From: Kocuria soli
Lineage (GTDB): Bacteria > Actinomycetota > Actinomycetes > Actinomycetales > Micrococcaceae
Direction of reading: 5' to 3'
Assembly (NCBI RefSeq): GCF_003797835.1
Contig: NZ_RKMF01000002.1
Coordinates: 124,001 to 188,000 of the forward strand
DNA length: 64,000 nt
Made by a program: the position numbers and the translations under genes. Shown here piece by piece: positions 24,515 to 33,836 of the stretch. Position 1 is the first letter of the stretch, and each line of letters opens with the position of its first letter. Under the pieces are notes generated by a model. That model was not told the origin of the DNA. It made no database searches and worked only from the letters and a program-made list of their open reading frames with translations.

Positions 24515-25066
24515 ATGCGCAAGCTCGTGATCACCCAGAACATCACCGTTGACGGTCGGATCGACATGCTGGGGGACTGGTTCGACCCCACGGACCAGGG
24601 CGCGGACCTGTTGGCGGAACTCCGCAGACAGGACGAAACCTGCGACGCCGTGCTGCTCGGTCGCGAGACTTTCGAGGCCTTCCGCGGCTTCTGGCCGAAC
24701 CAGGACGACGACGAAACCGGTATCACGAACCAACTGAACACGGTGGACAAGTACGTGGTCTCCACGATCATGACCGATCCCCGGTGGCAGAACTCAACCG
24801 TGATCTTCGACGACGTCGTGGGAACCGTCCGAAAGCTCAAGGACCGGCCCGGTCAGGACATTGTGTGCACCGGGTCCGTGTCCCTGTGCCACACACTTCT
24901 GACCGAGGGGTTGGTGGACGAACTGCGGCTGTTCACCTACCCCGTGATCCAAGGCGCGGGCTGAGGCTTGGTTCCGGACGGATTCCCCCTGAAGCGCACC
25001 GCCCTCATCGAATGCAAGAGCTTCGGCAACGGTGTGACCTACACGGGATGGCGCCTGGTCCCCTAG
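24515..25066 (+). pseudogene. Dihydrofolate-reductase-like (RibD C-terminal) protein, interrupted by in-frame TGA
   Basis: From ATG 24515 (GGAAGG 8 bases upstream) 149 residues are read: MRKLVITQNITVDGRIDM, AVLLGRETFEAFRGFWP, KYVVSTIMTDPRWQNS, DIVCTGSVSLCHTLLTEGLV, ELRLFTYPVIQGAG. This is a RibD_C/DHFR-superfamily fold ending at TGA 24962-24964. The same frame continues GLVPDGFPLKRTALIECKSF, then GNGVTYTGWRLVP, to TAG 25064-25066, which is exactly the expected C-terminal strand pair of the family (usually GAGRRLFPDG...). A CGA to TGA change fits. The truncated product would lack the last two strands and is probably inactive. It sits unusually between nrdE and nrdF. Members reduce pteridine-like or other substrates; the function here is unknown. 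Confidence 0.75.
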
Positions 25067-25131
25067 GGCCGCCGTCGTCGTTAAAGTCGGAACCGAAGAC
25101 CCCCAATGAATGCCCAGGCCGAACAGCCTGA

Positions 25132-26145
<1,014 letters not shown>

Positions 26146-26182
26146 CGGTCCCTTCCCAGACGGCGCCGTCGCCCCGGCCCCA

Positions 26183-26241
26183 CCGAGACCTCCGTTAAGA
26201 CCTGAATTCGCGCGAGATTCGGGCCATAACGGAGGTCTCGG
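26183..26241. terminator. 15-bp inverted repeat after nrdF
   Basis: CCGAGACCTCCGTTA (26183-26197) and TAACGGAGGTCTCGG (26227-26241) are perfect complements around a 29-base loop, which can itself partly pair. It lies between the converging nrdF and FAD oxidoreductase genes. No T-run is present. Bidirectional terminator is the most likely role. Confidence 0.6.
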
Positions 26242-26274
26242 CGCATGGAAGGGACCTGGAAGGGCAAATCGGGG

Positions 26275-27381
26275 TCAGAAACGGGCCGGGGACAGGGCCT
26301 CTGTGGTCTCCGGGCTGCACCACGCACCGATACAGCCGTCCAGTAGACAATCCGCGGCGGCGCGGGCCAGAGCCGTGCTGGTCTGGAAGCCGTAACCGGA
26401 CTGACCGGCCAGCCACAGGAACCCGGGCACGCGTGGGTCGAACCCGCAGACAGGGACCCCGTCCGGCGCGGTGGTGCGTTGACCCGTCCATGCCCGCTTG
26501 ACCCCCGTGATGCGCAGATCCGTGGTCGAATTCAGTTCGTCCACGAGTGCCTCGATCTGCCCGGGGTGAGGGACGGAGTCGCAGGGTTCCTCGGGCTCTG
26601 CCTCGCCCGTGGAGATCATCGCCCCTTCCGGATCCGCTCGGTAGTACCAGCCACCGTCGGCAGTCACGACGACGGGATGGCCCGGTTCCAGGGGACGTTC
26701 CAGTTCCACGACGGCGGCGGTCCGTCGCAGCGGTTGCAGCCCGAGCGTCGACGCGCCGAACAGTCCTGCGACCTTGTCCGCCCAGGCCCCGGCTGCGTTG
26801 ATCACGATCTCCGCATTCAATCGATGGTCTCCGGCAAGAACGGTCCAGACGCCGTCGTCGTAGGACGCCGAGCGGACGGGGGAGTCGGTCAGTATGCGCG
26901 TACCGGCCTCGGCCGCCTGGCTGCGGTGCCACTCGAGGATGGCGGGTGCGTCGGTGCGTACGGCGTCGTCCTCGAACAGTCCTCCCTGCAACGCCCGGTC
27001 CGGTACCCCGGCCAGCTCCGGGCACAGCTCGAGAACCCGGGCGCGGTCGATCTGTTCGGAGGTGAAGGTCGTCTCGGCAGCCAATTGGTCGTCACTGCCG
27101 ATGACCACGGTCGGTGCCGGCCAGACCACCGGGCCGGATGCACCGGGCAGGCCGTCGCGCAGTTGAGCGACGGTCAACCGGGTCAGTTCCCGCACCGCCG
27201 GTGGACCGTAGCCCGGACTCAGGTGCTGCGCCGACCGGCTGGACGTGTGGTGGGCAAGACGCGGCTCGGCTTCGACGAGGGTCAGGCCCATGCCCGTCCT
27301 TCGACGGCGGCACAACTCGGAGGCCACGGACAGCCCTGCGATGCCACCGCCGATGATCAGGATGCGGGTCTGTGGAGTCAT
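26275..27381 (-). CDS. FAD-dependent oxidoreductase of the DAO family
   Basis: 368 residues from ATG 27381-27379. N-terminal FAD motif ILIIGGGIAGLSVASELCRR, followed by LVEAEPRLAHHTSSRSAQHL, which resembles glycine-oxidase/dehydrogenase-like DAO proteins. ELAGVPDRALQGGLFEDDAV and EIVINAAGAWADKVAGLFG are typical DAO-superfamily segments. The C-terminus has DGVPVCGFDPRVPGFLWLAG, then QSGYGFQTSTALARAAADCL. It probably oxidises an amino or hydroxy acid. The longer frame from 27480 lacks conservation. It is divergent from the acyltransferase-like gene across a 322-bp gap with a palindrome. Confidence 0.82.
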   Translation of the reverse strand: MTPQTRILIIGGGIAGLSVASELCRRRRTGMGLTLVEAEPRLAHHTSSRSAQHLSPGYGPPAVRELTRLTVAQLRDGLPGASGPVVWPAPTVVIGSDDQLAAETTFTSEQIDRARVLELCPELAGVPDRALQGGLFEDDAVRTDAPAILEWHRSQAAEAGTRILTDSPVRSASYDDGVWTVLAGDHRLNAEIVINAAGAWADKVAGLFGASTLGLQPLRRTAAVVELERPLEPGHPVVVTADGGWYYRADPEGAMISTGEAEPEEPCDSVPHPGQIEALVDELNSTTDLRITGVKRAWTGQRTTAPDGVPVCGFDPRVPGFLWLAGQSGYGFQTSTALARAAADCLLDGCIGAWCSPETTEALSPARF

Positions 27382-27703
27382 GGAACCATGGTCGCATCGA
27401 GTCCGACGGTATGGGGCGTGTTGGGGGACGTGGGCGAGCCGACCAGGCGCGTTGCCCGCACATTCCCGGGCCGGATGCACGACCCGTCCGCCGACCGGGG
27501 GACGTGTGCATGCACACGGAAACAGGCGCCCGCGAATCGACCGTTGACGTGGGAAAGTGCACGTGGAACCTCCGTCGCCGGTCGCCTCACCGGCTCAGTG
27601 ACCGCACTCGAGTGTCCACCGACTCTCGACCGGCGGACTCCACACGATGGGGGCCTCCCTCGTTTGACCCGTCTCAGATCCGACCCCGCGGACAGGAGTA
27701 CCC
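27382..27703. other. 322-bp divergent intergenic region
   Basis: No gene was supported. It contains a 16-bp perfect palindrome at 27503-27518, listed separately. Apart from that no clear -35/-10 pair was identified on either strand. Confidence 0.4.
27503..27518. promoter_or_regulatory. 16-bp perfect palindrome CGTGTGCATGCACACG
   Basis: CGTGTGCA (27503-27510) and TGCACACG (27511-27518) are exact reverse complements with no spacer. It lies between divergent genes, 122 bases from the FAD oxidoreductase start and 186 bases from the acyltransferase-like start. Probably a protein-binding site; the regulator is unknown. Confidence 0.45.
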
Positions 27704-28981
27704 GTGGCCTCCTTCGTGTCCGGTGCCTCGCAGGGGCATGAACCCGCCCTCGGTGTCGGTGCTGCTCCCGCAACCGCGTCGGGGTCGTTCCCTCTGACGC
27801 TCACCCGCGGCCAGCGGGCCAACATCACGGCACTGTCCACCGTGCTGGCAGCCGGGTTCCTCCTCTGCCTGGCGATTGCGACGACGGCGCCGGGCGGGGC
27901 AAGCTCCGCCGATGGCAGAACCACGGACCCCACGGTGGCTGTCCCGGGTTGGAGCATGCCCGGGCTCGTGGGAGAGATCGCACTGGGGGCATTGTTCGTG
28001 CTCTCGGGAATCCTGGTCACCCACCGCCATGTGTCCGAACCTGAGAGTCGGGCCACCCACGGGTCCTTCGCCCGCCTGGTGACCTCCGGAGCCGCCACCT
28101 TCGGGCCGGGCCTTCTGCTGGCACTGGTCCTTCAGAACCCGTCCGAACCGTCCCCGGTGTTGACGGCGTTCTGCACGGTCCTGCCGGCCTGGGCCATTGG
28201 CTGCCTGGCAATGACCGCGCTGTCGCGTTGGCGCTGGACCCGGGCGCATGCGTCCACCGTCATCCCGGTGCTGCTGGCCATCACCATGTGGGCCTCCTGC
28301 GTCCTGGGTGCCAGCGCACCGGAGTGGCGGCTGTTGATCGGTGGATTCGCTCCGGCAGGCCCCGTCACGGATGCAGGCACGACCGACCTTGCCACGCTTC
28401 GCGCCAGCGTCCTGTGCATCCTCCACCTCATCACCTACTTTCTGGCGGGATCGCTCCTGGTCGCCCGGGGTGGAGGACTCGCCGAGTCGGGACGCGTGCA
28501 GAGGTTCCTGGTTCCTGTCCTGGGCACCACGCTGTTCGCGCTGTCAGTTCCCTTGGCCATGGGCGGTATGGACTTCGGCCAACCGTTCCTGGCCCTGGCG
28601 CTCGCCCCGTTGATCGCGCTGCCCATGCCGTCGTTCCTGGCCGGTCGCGACGTCTGGGTCGGAGTGGTTGCCTACGGATGGCCCGTCCACACCGTCCTGT
28701 TGGCGCCGGCCGGCACTGGGTGGGACCGCGGAACAACCGTCGTGCTTGCAGGCCTGATCACGGCCGTGTTGGCGGGCCTGTCATGGTTCTACATCCAACG
28801 GCCGGTGTTCCGAGTGATGCGCCGCGTGCGGTGGGGGAGCACGGAGACTGCCGATCGGTTCGTGCCCCCGGCCGACCTGGCGTCCCGCCGACCGGCCCGT
28901 TTTCGGCTGCTCGACGCCCTTGAGAACGAGCAGGACTCGACCGCCCGTGTCCGGACGGAGGCTTCCAGGCGAATACAGTGA
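27704..28981 (+). CDS. Acyltransferase-3-like integral membrane protein
   Basis: 425 residues with about ten hydrophobic segments starting near residue 40 (ALSTVLAAGFLLCLAIATTA). It has the layout of acyltransferase-3/OafA-type proteins: IALGALFVLSGILVTHRH matches the FFxLSGF-like TM2, and near the C-terminus GLSWFYIQRPVFRVMRR matches the SWxxxExP-type end of the family. The usual catalytic His near the N-terminus (R/K-x10-H) is not apparent, so activity is uncertain. The GTG at 27704 is the listed start; the first 30 residues are non-conserved. The stop overlaps the GTG of the nucleosidase gene (GTGA), making it the first gene of a four-gene overlapping cluster. Confidence 0.55.
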   Translation: MASFVSGASQGHEPALGVGAAPATASGSFPLTLTRGQRANITALSTVLAAGFLLCLAIATTAPGGASSADGRTTDPTVAVPGWSMPGLVGEIALGALFVLSGILVTHRHVSEPESRATHGSFARLVTSGAATFGPGLLLALVLQNPSEPSPVLTAFCTVLPAWAIGCLAMTALSRWRWTRAHASTVIPVLLAITMWASCVLGASAPEWRLLIGGFAPAGPVTDAGTTDLATLRASVLCILHLITYFLAGSLLVARGGGLAESGRVQRFLVPVLGTTLFALSVPLAMGGMDFGQPFLALALAPLIALPMPSFLAGRDVWVGVVAYGWPVHTVLLAPAGTGWDRGTTVVLAGLITAVLAGLSWFYIQRPVFRVMRRVRWGSTETADRFVPPADLASRRPARFRLLDALENEQDSTARVRTEASRRIQ

Positions 28982-29637
28982 AGGCCATGAATCGCCTGCT
29001 GGTCGTTGCCGCGCACCCCGCGGAAACCGCTCATCTTCCCGCCGGTACCGACGTGGTCCTGACCGGCATCGGAATGTCATTGGCCGCGGCGGTGACCACC
29101 CGCGCCGTCATGGAACGAGTCCCGGACCCCCAGGACCGGGCAGAGCTGACCGTGGTCAACCTCGGCAGTTGCGGCGCACTCAAGTCGGGAACCGACGGCC
29201 TGTTCGAACCCTCCACCGTGATCAATCGCGACGTCGACGCGGACCTCATGCGAGCCATGGGTTCCGATCCCGCGGACACGATGGCATTGGTTGACCTGGG
29301 ACAGGTCGGGGACGGCACCGTGTTGGCCACGGGGGATTCGTTCATGGCCGGTGGCCCGGTCCGGGACGCGCTGGCGCAGCGTGCCGACCTGGTGGACATG
29401 GAGGGCTTTGCCGTGGCCGTCGCCTGCCGGCACCTGGGCGTGCCCTTGCGGATGGTCAAGCACGTCTCCGACGACGCGGACGCCCAGGCACTGAACTGGG
29501 CCGATCGGGTGGACATCTCGGCCAGGGCGTTGGCCGAATGGTTCCGCGCCTACACCCAGAGCCATGATCAGGATACGGACCGCGTCACTTCCCGTTCCGC
29601 CGAGCCGGTCGCCACCCAGGGAGGACACACCGCATGA
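28978..29637 (+). CDS. Nucleosidase / purine-nucleoside phosphorylase family protein
   Basis: 219 residues. MNRLLVVAAHPAETAHLPA, VLTGIGMSLAAAVTTRAV, VVNLGSCGALKSGTDGLFEP, and AQRADLVDMEGFAVAVACRH (the ME-x-A segment that contacts the nucleoside ribose) followed by VPLRMVKHVSDDAD (catalytic Asp in SDDAD) fit the MTA/SAH nucleosidase and phosphorylase superfamily. It likely cleaves or phosphorolyses a nucleoside in salvage; the substrate is unknown. It starts at GTG 28978 overlapping the previous stop (or ATG 28987) and ends overlapping the next gene by 4 bp. Confidence 0.8.
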   Translation: MKAMNRLLVVAAHPAETAHLPAGTDVVLTGIGMSLAAAVTTRAVMERVPDPQDRAELTVVNLGSCGALKSGTDGLFEPSTVINRDVDADLMRAMGSDPADTMALVDLGQVGDGTVLATGDSFMAGGPVRDALAQRADLVDMEGFAVAVACRHLGVPLRMVKHVSDDADAQALNWADRVDISARALAEWFRAYTQSHDQDTDRVTSRSAEPVATQGGHTA

Positions 29638-30362
29638 AACTCATTCGGCAGCGCGAATCCCTGGGCGCTGAGCAGGACTACCAGGCCGGAGAGAACATTC
29701 TGCGTGCCGTCCGCTCCGGTTCGGCCGGTCCCGTCCTGCGTATCTACCAGCCGCGGCCGACCGTGGCCTTCGGTCGCAGAGACGAACTGCTTCCCGGCTT
29801 CGCGGCCGCCCAACGTGCAGTCAAACGAGCCGGGTACACACCCGTGGTCCGCAAGGTCGGGGGGCGGGCGGCCGCGTATCACCGCGGATGCCTGGTGATC
29901 GACCACATCGAACCGGCGTCGGACCCCAAGGCGGAAATCCAGCAACGCTACGCCCTGTTCGCCGACATGGTGGTGGCCGCCATGGAGGAACTGGAGATTG
30001 CCGCCGAAGTGGGTGAGGTCCCCGGGGAGTACTGTCCCGGCGAGTACAGCGTTCACGCAACGGGTCGGACCATTGATTCGCCCATGGCCACCATCAAGCT
30101 CTCCGGTGCCGCGCAGCGGATCGTTCAGGGCGCGTGGTACTTCTCGACGGTAGTGGTCGTCGAGCAGTCCGAGCCGATCCGGGCCGTGCTCACGGACGTT
30201 TACCGCTCCCTGGGCCTCGAATGGAACCCGGCCACGGCAGGGGCCGTGGAGGACCTGAGGCCGGGGACCCGCGTCAGCGACGTCGAATCGGCTCTGCGAA
30301 AGGTCTACGGCATGTACGCACGCCACATGGGTTACGGGTCCCTCCAGGAACAGGCCTTCTGA
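29634..30362 (+). CDS. Lipoate-protein ligase A family protein
   Basis: 242 residues of the biotin/lipoate protein ligase fold. GPVLRIYQPRPTVAFGRRD (residues about 31-49) and the lipoyl-AMP loop VVRKVGGRAAAYHRGCLVID (about 70-90, the R-x-GGR-A-xxH pattern), plus the catalytic lysine in ATIKLSGAAQRIVQGAWYFS (about 150), are conserved. It may attach lipoate or octanoate to an acceptor domain, or be a divergent relative with another acyl substrate; the usual C-terminal accessory domain is missing. ATG 29634 overlaps the nucleosidase stop; its TGA overlaps the ATG of the SRAP gene by one base. Confidence 0.75.
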   Translation: MKLIRQRESLGAEQDYQAGENILRAVRSGSAGPVLRIYQPRPTVAFGRRDELLPGFAAAQRAVKRAGYTPVVRKVGGRAAAYHRGCLVIDHIEPASDPKAEIQQRYALFADMVVAAMEELEIAAEVGEVPGEYCPGEYSVHATGRTIDSPMATIKLSGAAQRIVQGAWYFSTVVVVEQSEPIRAVLTDVYRSLGLEWNPATAGAVEDLRPGTRVSDVESALRKVYGMYARHMGYGSLQEQAF

Positions 30363-31177
30363 TGTGTGGCCGGTACGTGATCGCCCGGTCCGTGGACGAT
30401 CTCCTGTTCGAGGTCGGTGCCGTTCCCGGTGCACCCCTGCGCGGCACCGACACGTCGGCCGTACGCGAGAACTGGAACGTGGCCCCCACCGCCGAGGTTC
30501 CCGTCGTCCTCGAGCGGATTGCCGGTGACGACGACGAGACCCCCGGAGCCGTTCTGCGGGAACTGCACGTGGCGCGATGGGGCCTGGTCCCCGGGTGGGC
30601 CAAGGACCCCTCGATCGGTGTCCGAGCCTTCAACGCCCGCTCCGAGACCGTGGTGGACAAGCCCATGTTCCGCTCCGCGGTCCGCCACCGTCGTTGTGCG
30701 GTGCCCGCCAACGGGTACTACGAGTGGAGGAAGCGGCTCGGCCCGGACGGCGCCCCGGTGAAGGCCACGAAGGGCGCTCCCGCCAAACAGCCGTACTACG
30801 TCCATCCGCAGCACGACGGGGCGACCGTCTGGTTCGCCGGGCTCTACGAGTGGTGGCAGGAACCGTCGGGTTCATGGCTGCTTTCGTGTTCGATCCTCAC
30901 CACGGACGCACCCTCCCCGGAGGCGGAAGAGCCCGTGCTCCAGGAATTGGGCGCATTGCACGACCGCCTGCCGATCGCGCTCAACCGTTCCACGCTGGAG
31001 GACTGGCTGGATCCCGCAGCGGATTCCAAGGACGAGGCCGTTGGTCTGGTCGAGCGGGTTCGGGCGGAAGCGGACATGGTGGCTGCCACGTGGCAGCTGC
31101 ATGCCGTGGGGTCGGAGGTCGGCAATGTCCGGAACAACACCCCGGACCTGGTTGCGCCCGTCCAGGCGCTGTTCTGA
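30362..31177 (+). CDS. SRAP-domain protein (HMCES/YedK family), abasic-site DNA-protein crosslinker
   Basis: 271 residues beginning MCGRYVIA, where Cys2 becomes the N-terminal nucleophile after Met removal. Other SRAP marks: NWNVAPTAEVPVV, ARWGLVPGWAKDP, GVRAFNARSETVVDKPMFRS (catalytic Glu), RRCAVPANGYYEWRK, and LHDRLPIALNR with the conserved His. The family shields abasic sites in single-stranded DNA by a thiazolidine crosslink. An insertion at about residues 122-140 (GPDGAPVKATKGAPAKQPY) is a common length variant. Last gene of the overlapping cluster; a GntR gene follows 9 bases downstream. Confidence 0.92.
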   Translation: MCGRYVIARSVDDLLFEVGAVPGAPLRGTDTSAVRENWNVAPTAEVPVVLERIAGDDDETPGAVLRELHVARWGLVPGWAKDPSIGVRAFNARSETVVDKPMFRSAVRHRRCAVPANGYYEWRKRLGPDGAPVKATKGAPAKQPYYVHPQHDGATVWFAGLYEWWQEPSGSWLLSCSILTTDAPSPEAEEPVLQELGALHDRLPIALNRSTLEDWLDPAADSKDEAVGLVERVRAEADMVAATWQLHAVGSEVGNVRNNTPDLVAPVQALF

Positions 31178-31186
31178 GAGGTTCGC

Positions 31187-31894
31187 GTGGAAGATCGAAA
31201 CCAACAGATTCCCTCGGGGACTCGGCGACGTCGAGCGGCACCCGTACTGCCGACGCCGACGGCACCCTTGCGCGACCAAGTGGCGGCGAGCCTGCGGCAC
31301 GCACTGATCGTGGGCGACTTCGAACCGGGGGAGGTGCTGAGCGCTCCCGGGCTGGCGGCCGAGTTCGGTGTGTCCGCCACGCCCGTGCGTGAGGCCATGC
31401 TCGACCTTGCGCAGGAGGGCCACGTGAGCCCCATCCGGTACAAGGGCTACCGGGTCACGGACGTTTCGGCCGAAACGCGCCGTCAGGTCATCCAGTTGCG
31501 CACGCTCATCGAGATTCCCCTCATGGGGGATGTGGCTGAACGGGGAGTTGCCGACGAACTGCTCGAGCGCTGCCGCGGCCTGGCCGAGCAGTCGGTGGTG
31601 GCGGCGGTCGACGGCGACCTGATCCGGTTCATCGAGCTCGACATGGACCTGCACCTGAGTCTGCTCGAGCAAGCGGGCAACGACATCGCCGTCAAGCATG
31701 TGCGTTCGCTGCGCTCGACCACCCGACTGACGGGGCTCAAAGCCCTGGCCGAGCAGCAGCAACTCGAGTTCACCGCGCGTGAGCACGTGGAACTGGTGGA
31801 GGCTGTGGCGGTGCAGGACCGTGACCGTACCGAGGAGATCATGCGGCGGCACCTCGGCCACGTTGCGGGAGTCTGGGCGGGCAAGAGCGAGTAA
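31187..31894 (+). CDS. GntR-family (FadR/FCD) transcriptional regulator
   Basis: 235 residues. The GntR winged helix (PLRDQVAASLRHALIVGDFE, LSAPGLAAEFGVSATPVREA, MLDLAQEGHVS) is followed by the all-helical FCD ligand domain (RRQVIQLRTLIEIPLMGDVA, RFIELDMDLHLSLLEQAGN, REHVELVEAVAVQDRDRTEE) with Asp/His metal-type ligands in DMDLHLSL and EHVEL. Such regulators respond to carboxylates or amino-acid derivatives. The downstream MHS transporter and ornithine cyclodeaminase-like genes are likely targets. The start is GTG 31187, right after the SRAP gene. Confidence 0.88.
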   Translation: MEDRNQQIPSGTRRRRAAPVLPTPTAPLRDQVAASLRHALIVGDFEPGEVLSAPGLAAEFGVSATPVREAMLDLAQEGHVSPIRYKGYRVTDVSAETRRQVIQLRTLIEIPLMGDVAERGVADELLERCRGLAEQSVVAAVDGDLIRFIELDMDLHLSLLEQAGNDIAVKHVRSLRSTTRLTGLKALAEQQQLEFTAREHVELVEAVAVQDRDRTEEIMRRHLGHVAGVWAGKSE

Positions 31895-31959
31895 TCGCCC
31901 GAGGCGCACCACCGAACACTCTTGTGACCAGTCCCGACGACGAATCGATAGCTTCTGGC

Positions 31960-31970
31960 AATGTAACATT
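31960..31970. promoter_or_regulatory. AATGT-A-ACATT palindrome upstream of the MHS transporter remnant
   Basis: An 11-bp palindrome in an AT-rich patch between the GntR gene and the MHS gene, 88 bases before GTG 32058. A plausible operator for the adjacent FCD-type regulator; by position only. Confidence 0.35.
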
Positions 31971-32057
31971 GTACTGTGCTGGGCATCACATGATGCGCCG
32001 CACGCTGGAACCCCTCCGCGGTGACGCGTCCCGATCGATCCACGTCTGGAGACGACC

Positions 32058-32766
32058 GTGAGCCGTCCGAAACCACCTGAGTCCGCCACGCACCGGGAGC
32101 AGCACCTGAACGGGCAGTCGCCGACCGAACAGGTCCGCCCCGATCAAGTGCGCACCGAGCAGGTCCTCACCGAACAGGAACAGCGCGAAGGCAAAGCCAC
32201 CCAGGTGGGCGCCAAGGCGACCAACCTCAGGGTCTTGTCCGGCTCCCTGGCCGGCAGTTCGATCGAGTGGTACGACATCTTCCTCTACGCCACGGCCTCC
32301 GCGCTCATCTTCAACGAGCAGTTCTTCCCGACGGACGATCCGTACATCTCGCAGATGCTGTCCTACCTGACGCTGGCGCTGACGTTCTTCATCCGTCCCT
32401 TCGGCGGCATCGTGTTCTCCCACTTCGGGGACCGCGTGGCCGCCGGTCACGGCCACCCTGGGAACCATGTGCTCGGAGATCTTCTCGGCCGAGGTCCGCT
32501 ACACCGGCGTGACGCTGGGGTACCAGATCGGCGCCGCCCTGGCCGGTGGCACGGCGCCGCTGATCGCCACGTTCCTGCTCAAGGAGTTCAACGGCGCCTG
32601 GCAGTCCATTTCGGTGTACCTGGTGATCACCGCCGCGGTGTCCCTCACGGCGTTGGTGTTCGCGCCGTCGATCGCACGCAAGGAGGCGCAGGCGGAGGTC
32701 GTGCCCGTGGCGGCACAGGATTCGGATGCCCACATCGCGCCGAGCACGTCGGAGGTCCGCAAGTGA
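32058..32766 (+). pseudogene. MHS-family MFS transporter, internally deleted and frameshifted
   Basis: The N-terminal part (GTG 32058 to about 32440) reads RVLSGSLAGSSIEWYDIFLY, ALIFNEQFFPTDDP and FFIRPFGGIVFSHFGDRV. These are the first three membrane segments and A-motif start of metabolite:H+ symporters. The C-terminal part is in another frame (about 32443-32766): VTATLGTMCSEIFSAEVRYT, GYQIGAALAGGTAPLIATFL, and a final TM before TGA 32764-32766. Compared with the family's roughly 430-450 residues, about 200 residues of the middle are missing, and the junction near 32438-32445 changes frame. The transporter cannot work. The original pairing with the GntR gene and ornithine cyclodeaminase-like gene suggests an amino-acid or organic-acid uptake unit. 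Confidence 0.8.
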
Positions 32767-33719
32767 ACGCTCCCGACCTGACGACTCGGACGACGGCGGC
32801 ACCCTGGTTCAGCGGCGAGGACATTGCCGCTGCGGTGTCCCCGCGGCGCGCCCGGGAACTCATCGAGCGCGCTCTGCGCTCGGGCTTCGACCCGGCCTCC
32901 GATCCGGCCCGGACCCATGTTGCGGCCGGGGAGGGGCACCTGTTGCTCATGCCCTCGGTCATCGGGCCCTGGACCGGTACCAAGGTGGCCTCCGTGTCCC
33001 CGGGCAACCCGGAGCGCGGTCTGCCGCGGATCCAGGCGGTCTACGTCCTGATGGACACACAGACCCTGACCCCCCGGGCCCTGTTACAGGGAGACGGCCT
33101 CACGGCGCTGCGCACCCCCGCGGTGTCTGCCGTGGCCGCGGACCGGCTGACCGTGTCCGATGCCCGCAAGCTGGTGGTCTTCGGCACCGGACCGCAGGCG
33201 CTGGCGCACATCGAGGCCTGCGCGGACATCCGGGACTTCCGTGAGGTCGTGATCAACGGTCGTCAGGAATCCGGGGTGCAAACCGCCGTGGACTTTGCCC
33301 GGGGCCTCGGCCTGGCGGCGCGGGCCGGATCGGTGGAGGACGTCGCCGATGCCGATCTGGTGGTGTGTGCGACGTCGTCCGGGACTCCGCTGTTCGACGG
33401 CGGTGTGGTTCCCGACTCCGCGTGTGTGGTGGCCATGGGGTCCCACGAACCGGACCGACGTGAACTGGACACCGGGCTCGTGACCCGGTCCCAGGTGGTG
33501 GTCGAGGACACCGGCACAGCACTGCGGGAGGCCGGAGACGTGATCATGGCGGCCGAGGGCAGCGGCGATCCGGCGCGTGCGGTCGATCTGGTCGAGCTGG
33601 TGGACCTGGTCAACGACCGGGTGGCGCCCGACTGGTCGCGCCCGCGCGTGTTCAAAGGGGTCGGGATGAGCTGGCAGGACCTGGCGGTGGCCGGGGGTGT
33701 GGTGGAGACCATGCCGTGA
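32763..33719 (+). CDS. Ornithine cyclodeaminase / mu-crystallin family protein
   Basis: 318 residues from GTG 32763, which overlaps the transporter remnant's TGA (GTGA). Family features: HLLLMPSVIGPWTGTKVASV (residues about 58-77, substrate Lys), RALLQGDGLTALRTPAVSAV, the NAD(P) motif VVFGTGPQALAHIEAC, ADADLVVCATSSGTPLFDG, and MGSHEPDRRELDTGLVTRSQ. Members are ornithine cyclodeaminases, alanine dehydrogenases or ketimine reductases. Because the N-terminal MHS frame is the same as this gene's frame, an uninterrupted reading frame of 553 codons runs from 32058 through it. The gene itself is intact. Confidence 0.88.
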   Translation: MNAPDLTTRTTAAPWFSGEDIAAAVSPRRARELIERALRSGFDPASDPARTHVAAGEGHLLLMPSVIGPWTGTKVASVSPGNPERGLPRIQAVYVLMDTQTLTPRALLQGDGLTALRTPAVSAVAADRLTVSDARKLVVFGTGPQALAHIEACADIRDFREVVINGRQESGVQTAVDFARGLGLAARAGSVEDVADADLVVCATSSGTPLFDGGVVPDSACVVAMGSHEPDRRELDTGLVTRSQVVVEDTGTALREAGDVIMAAEGSGDPARAVDLVELVDLVNDRVAPDWSRPRVFKGVGMSWQDLAVAGGVVETMP

Positions 33720-33836
33720 GCTGCGTCGTGGTGCCTGCGAGCCTGATGACGTGACCGGCGGGCGGGTAGGATCGCTCGAGTCGAGCGCGACCCCGGTACG
33801 GCCGTGCCCCCATCAGCGAAAGGCAGTACACCTCAC

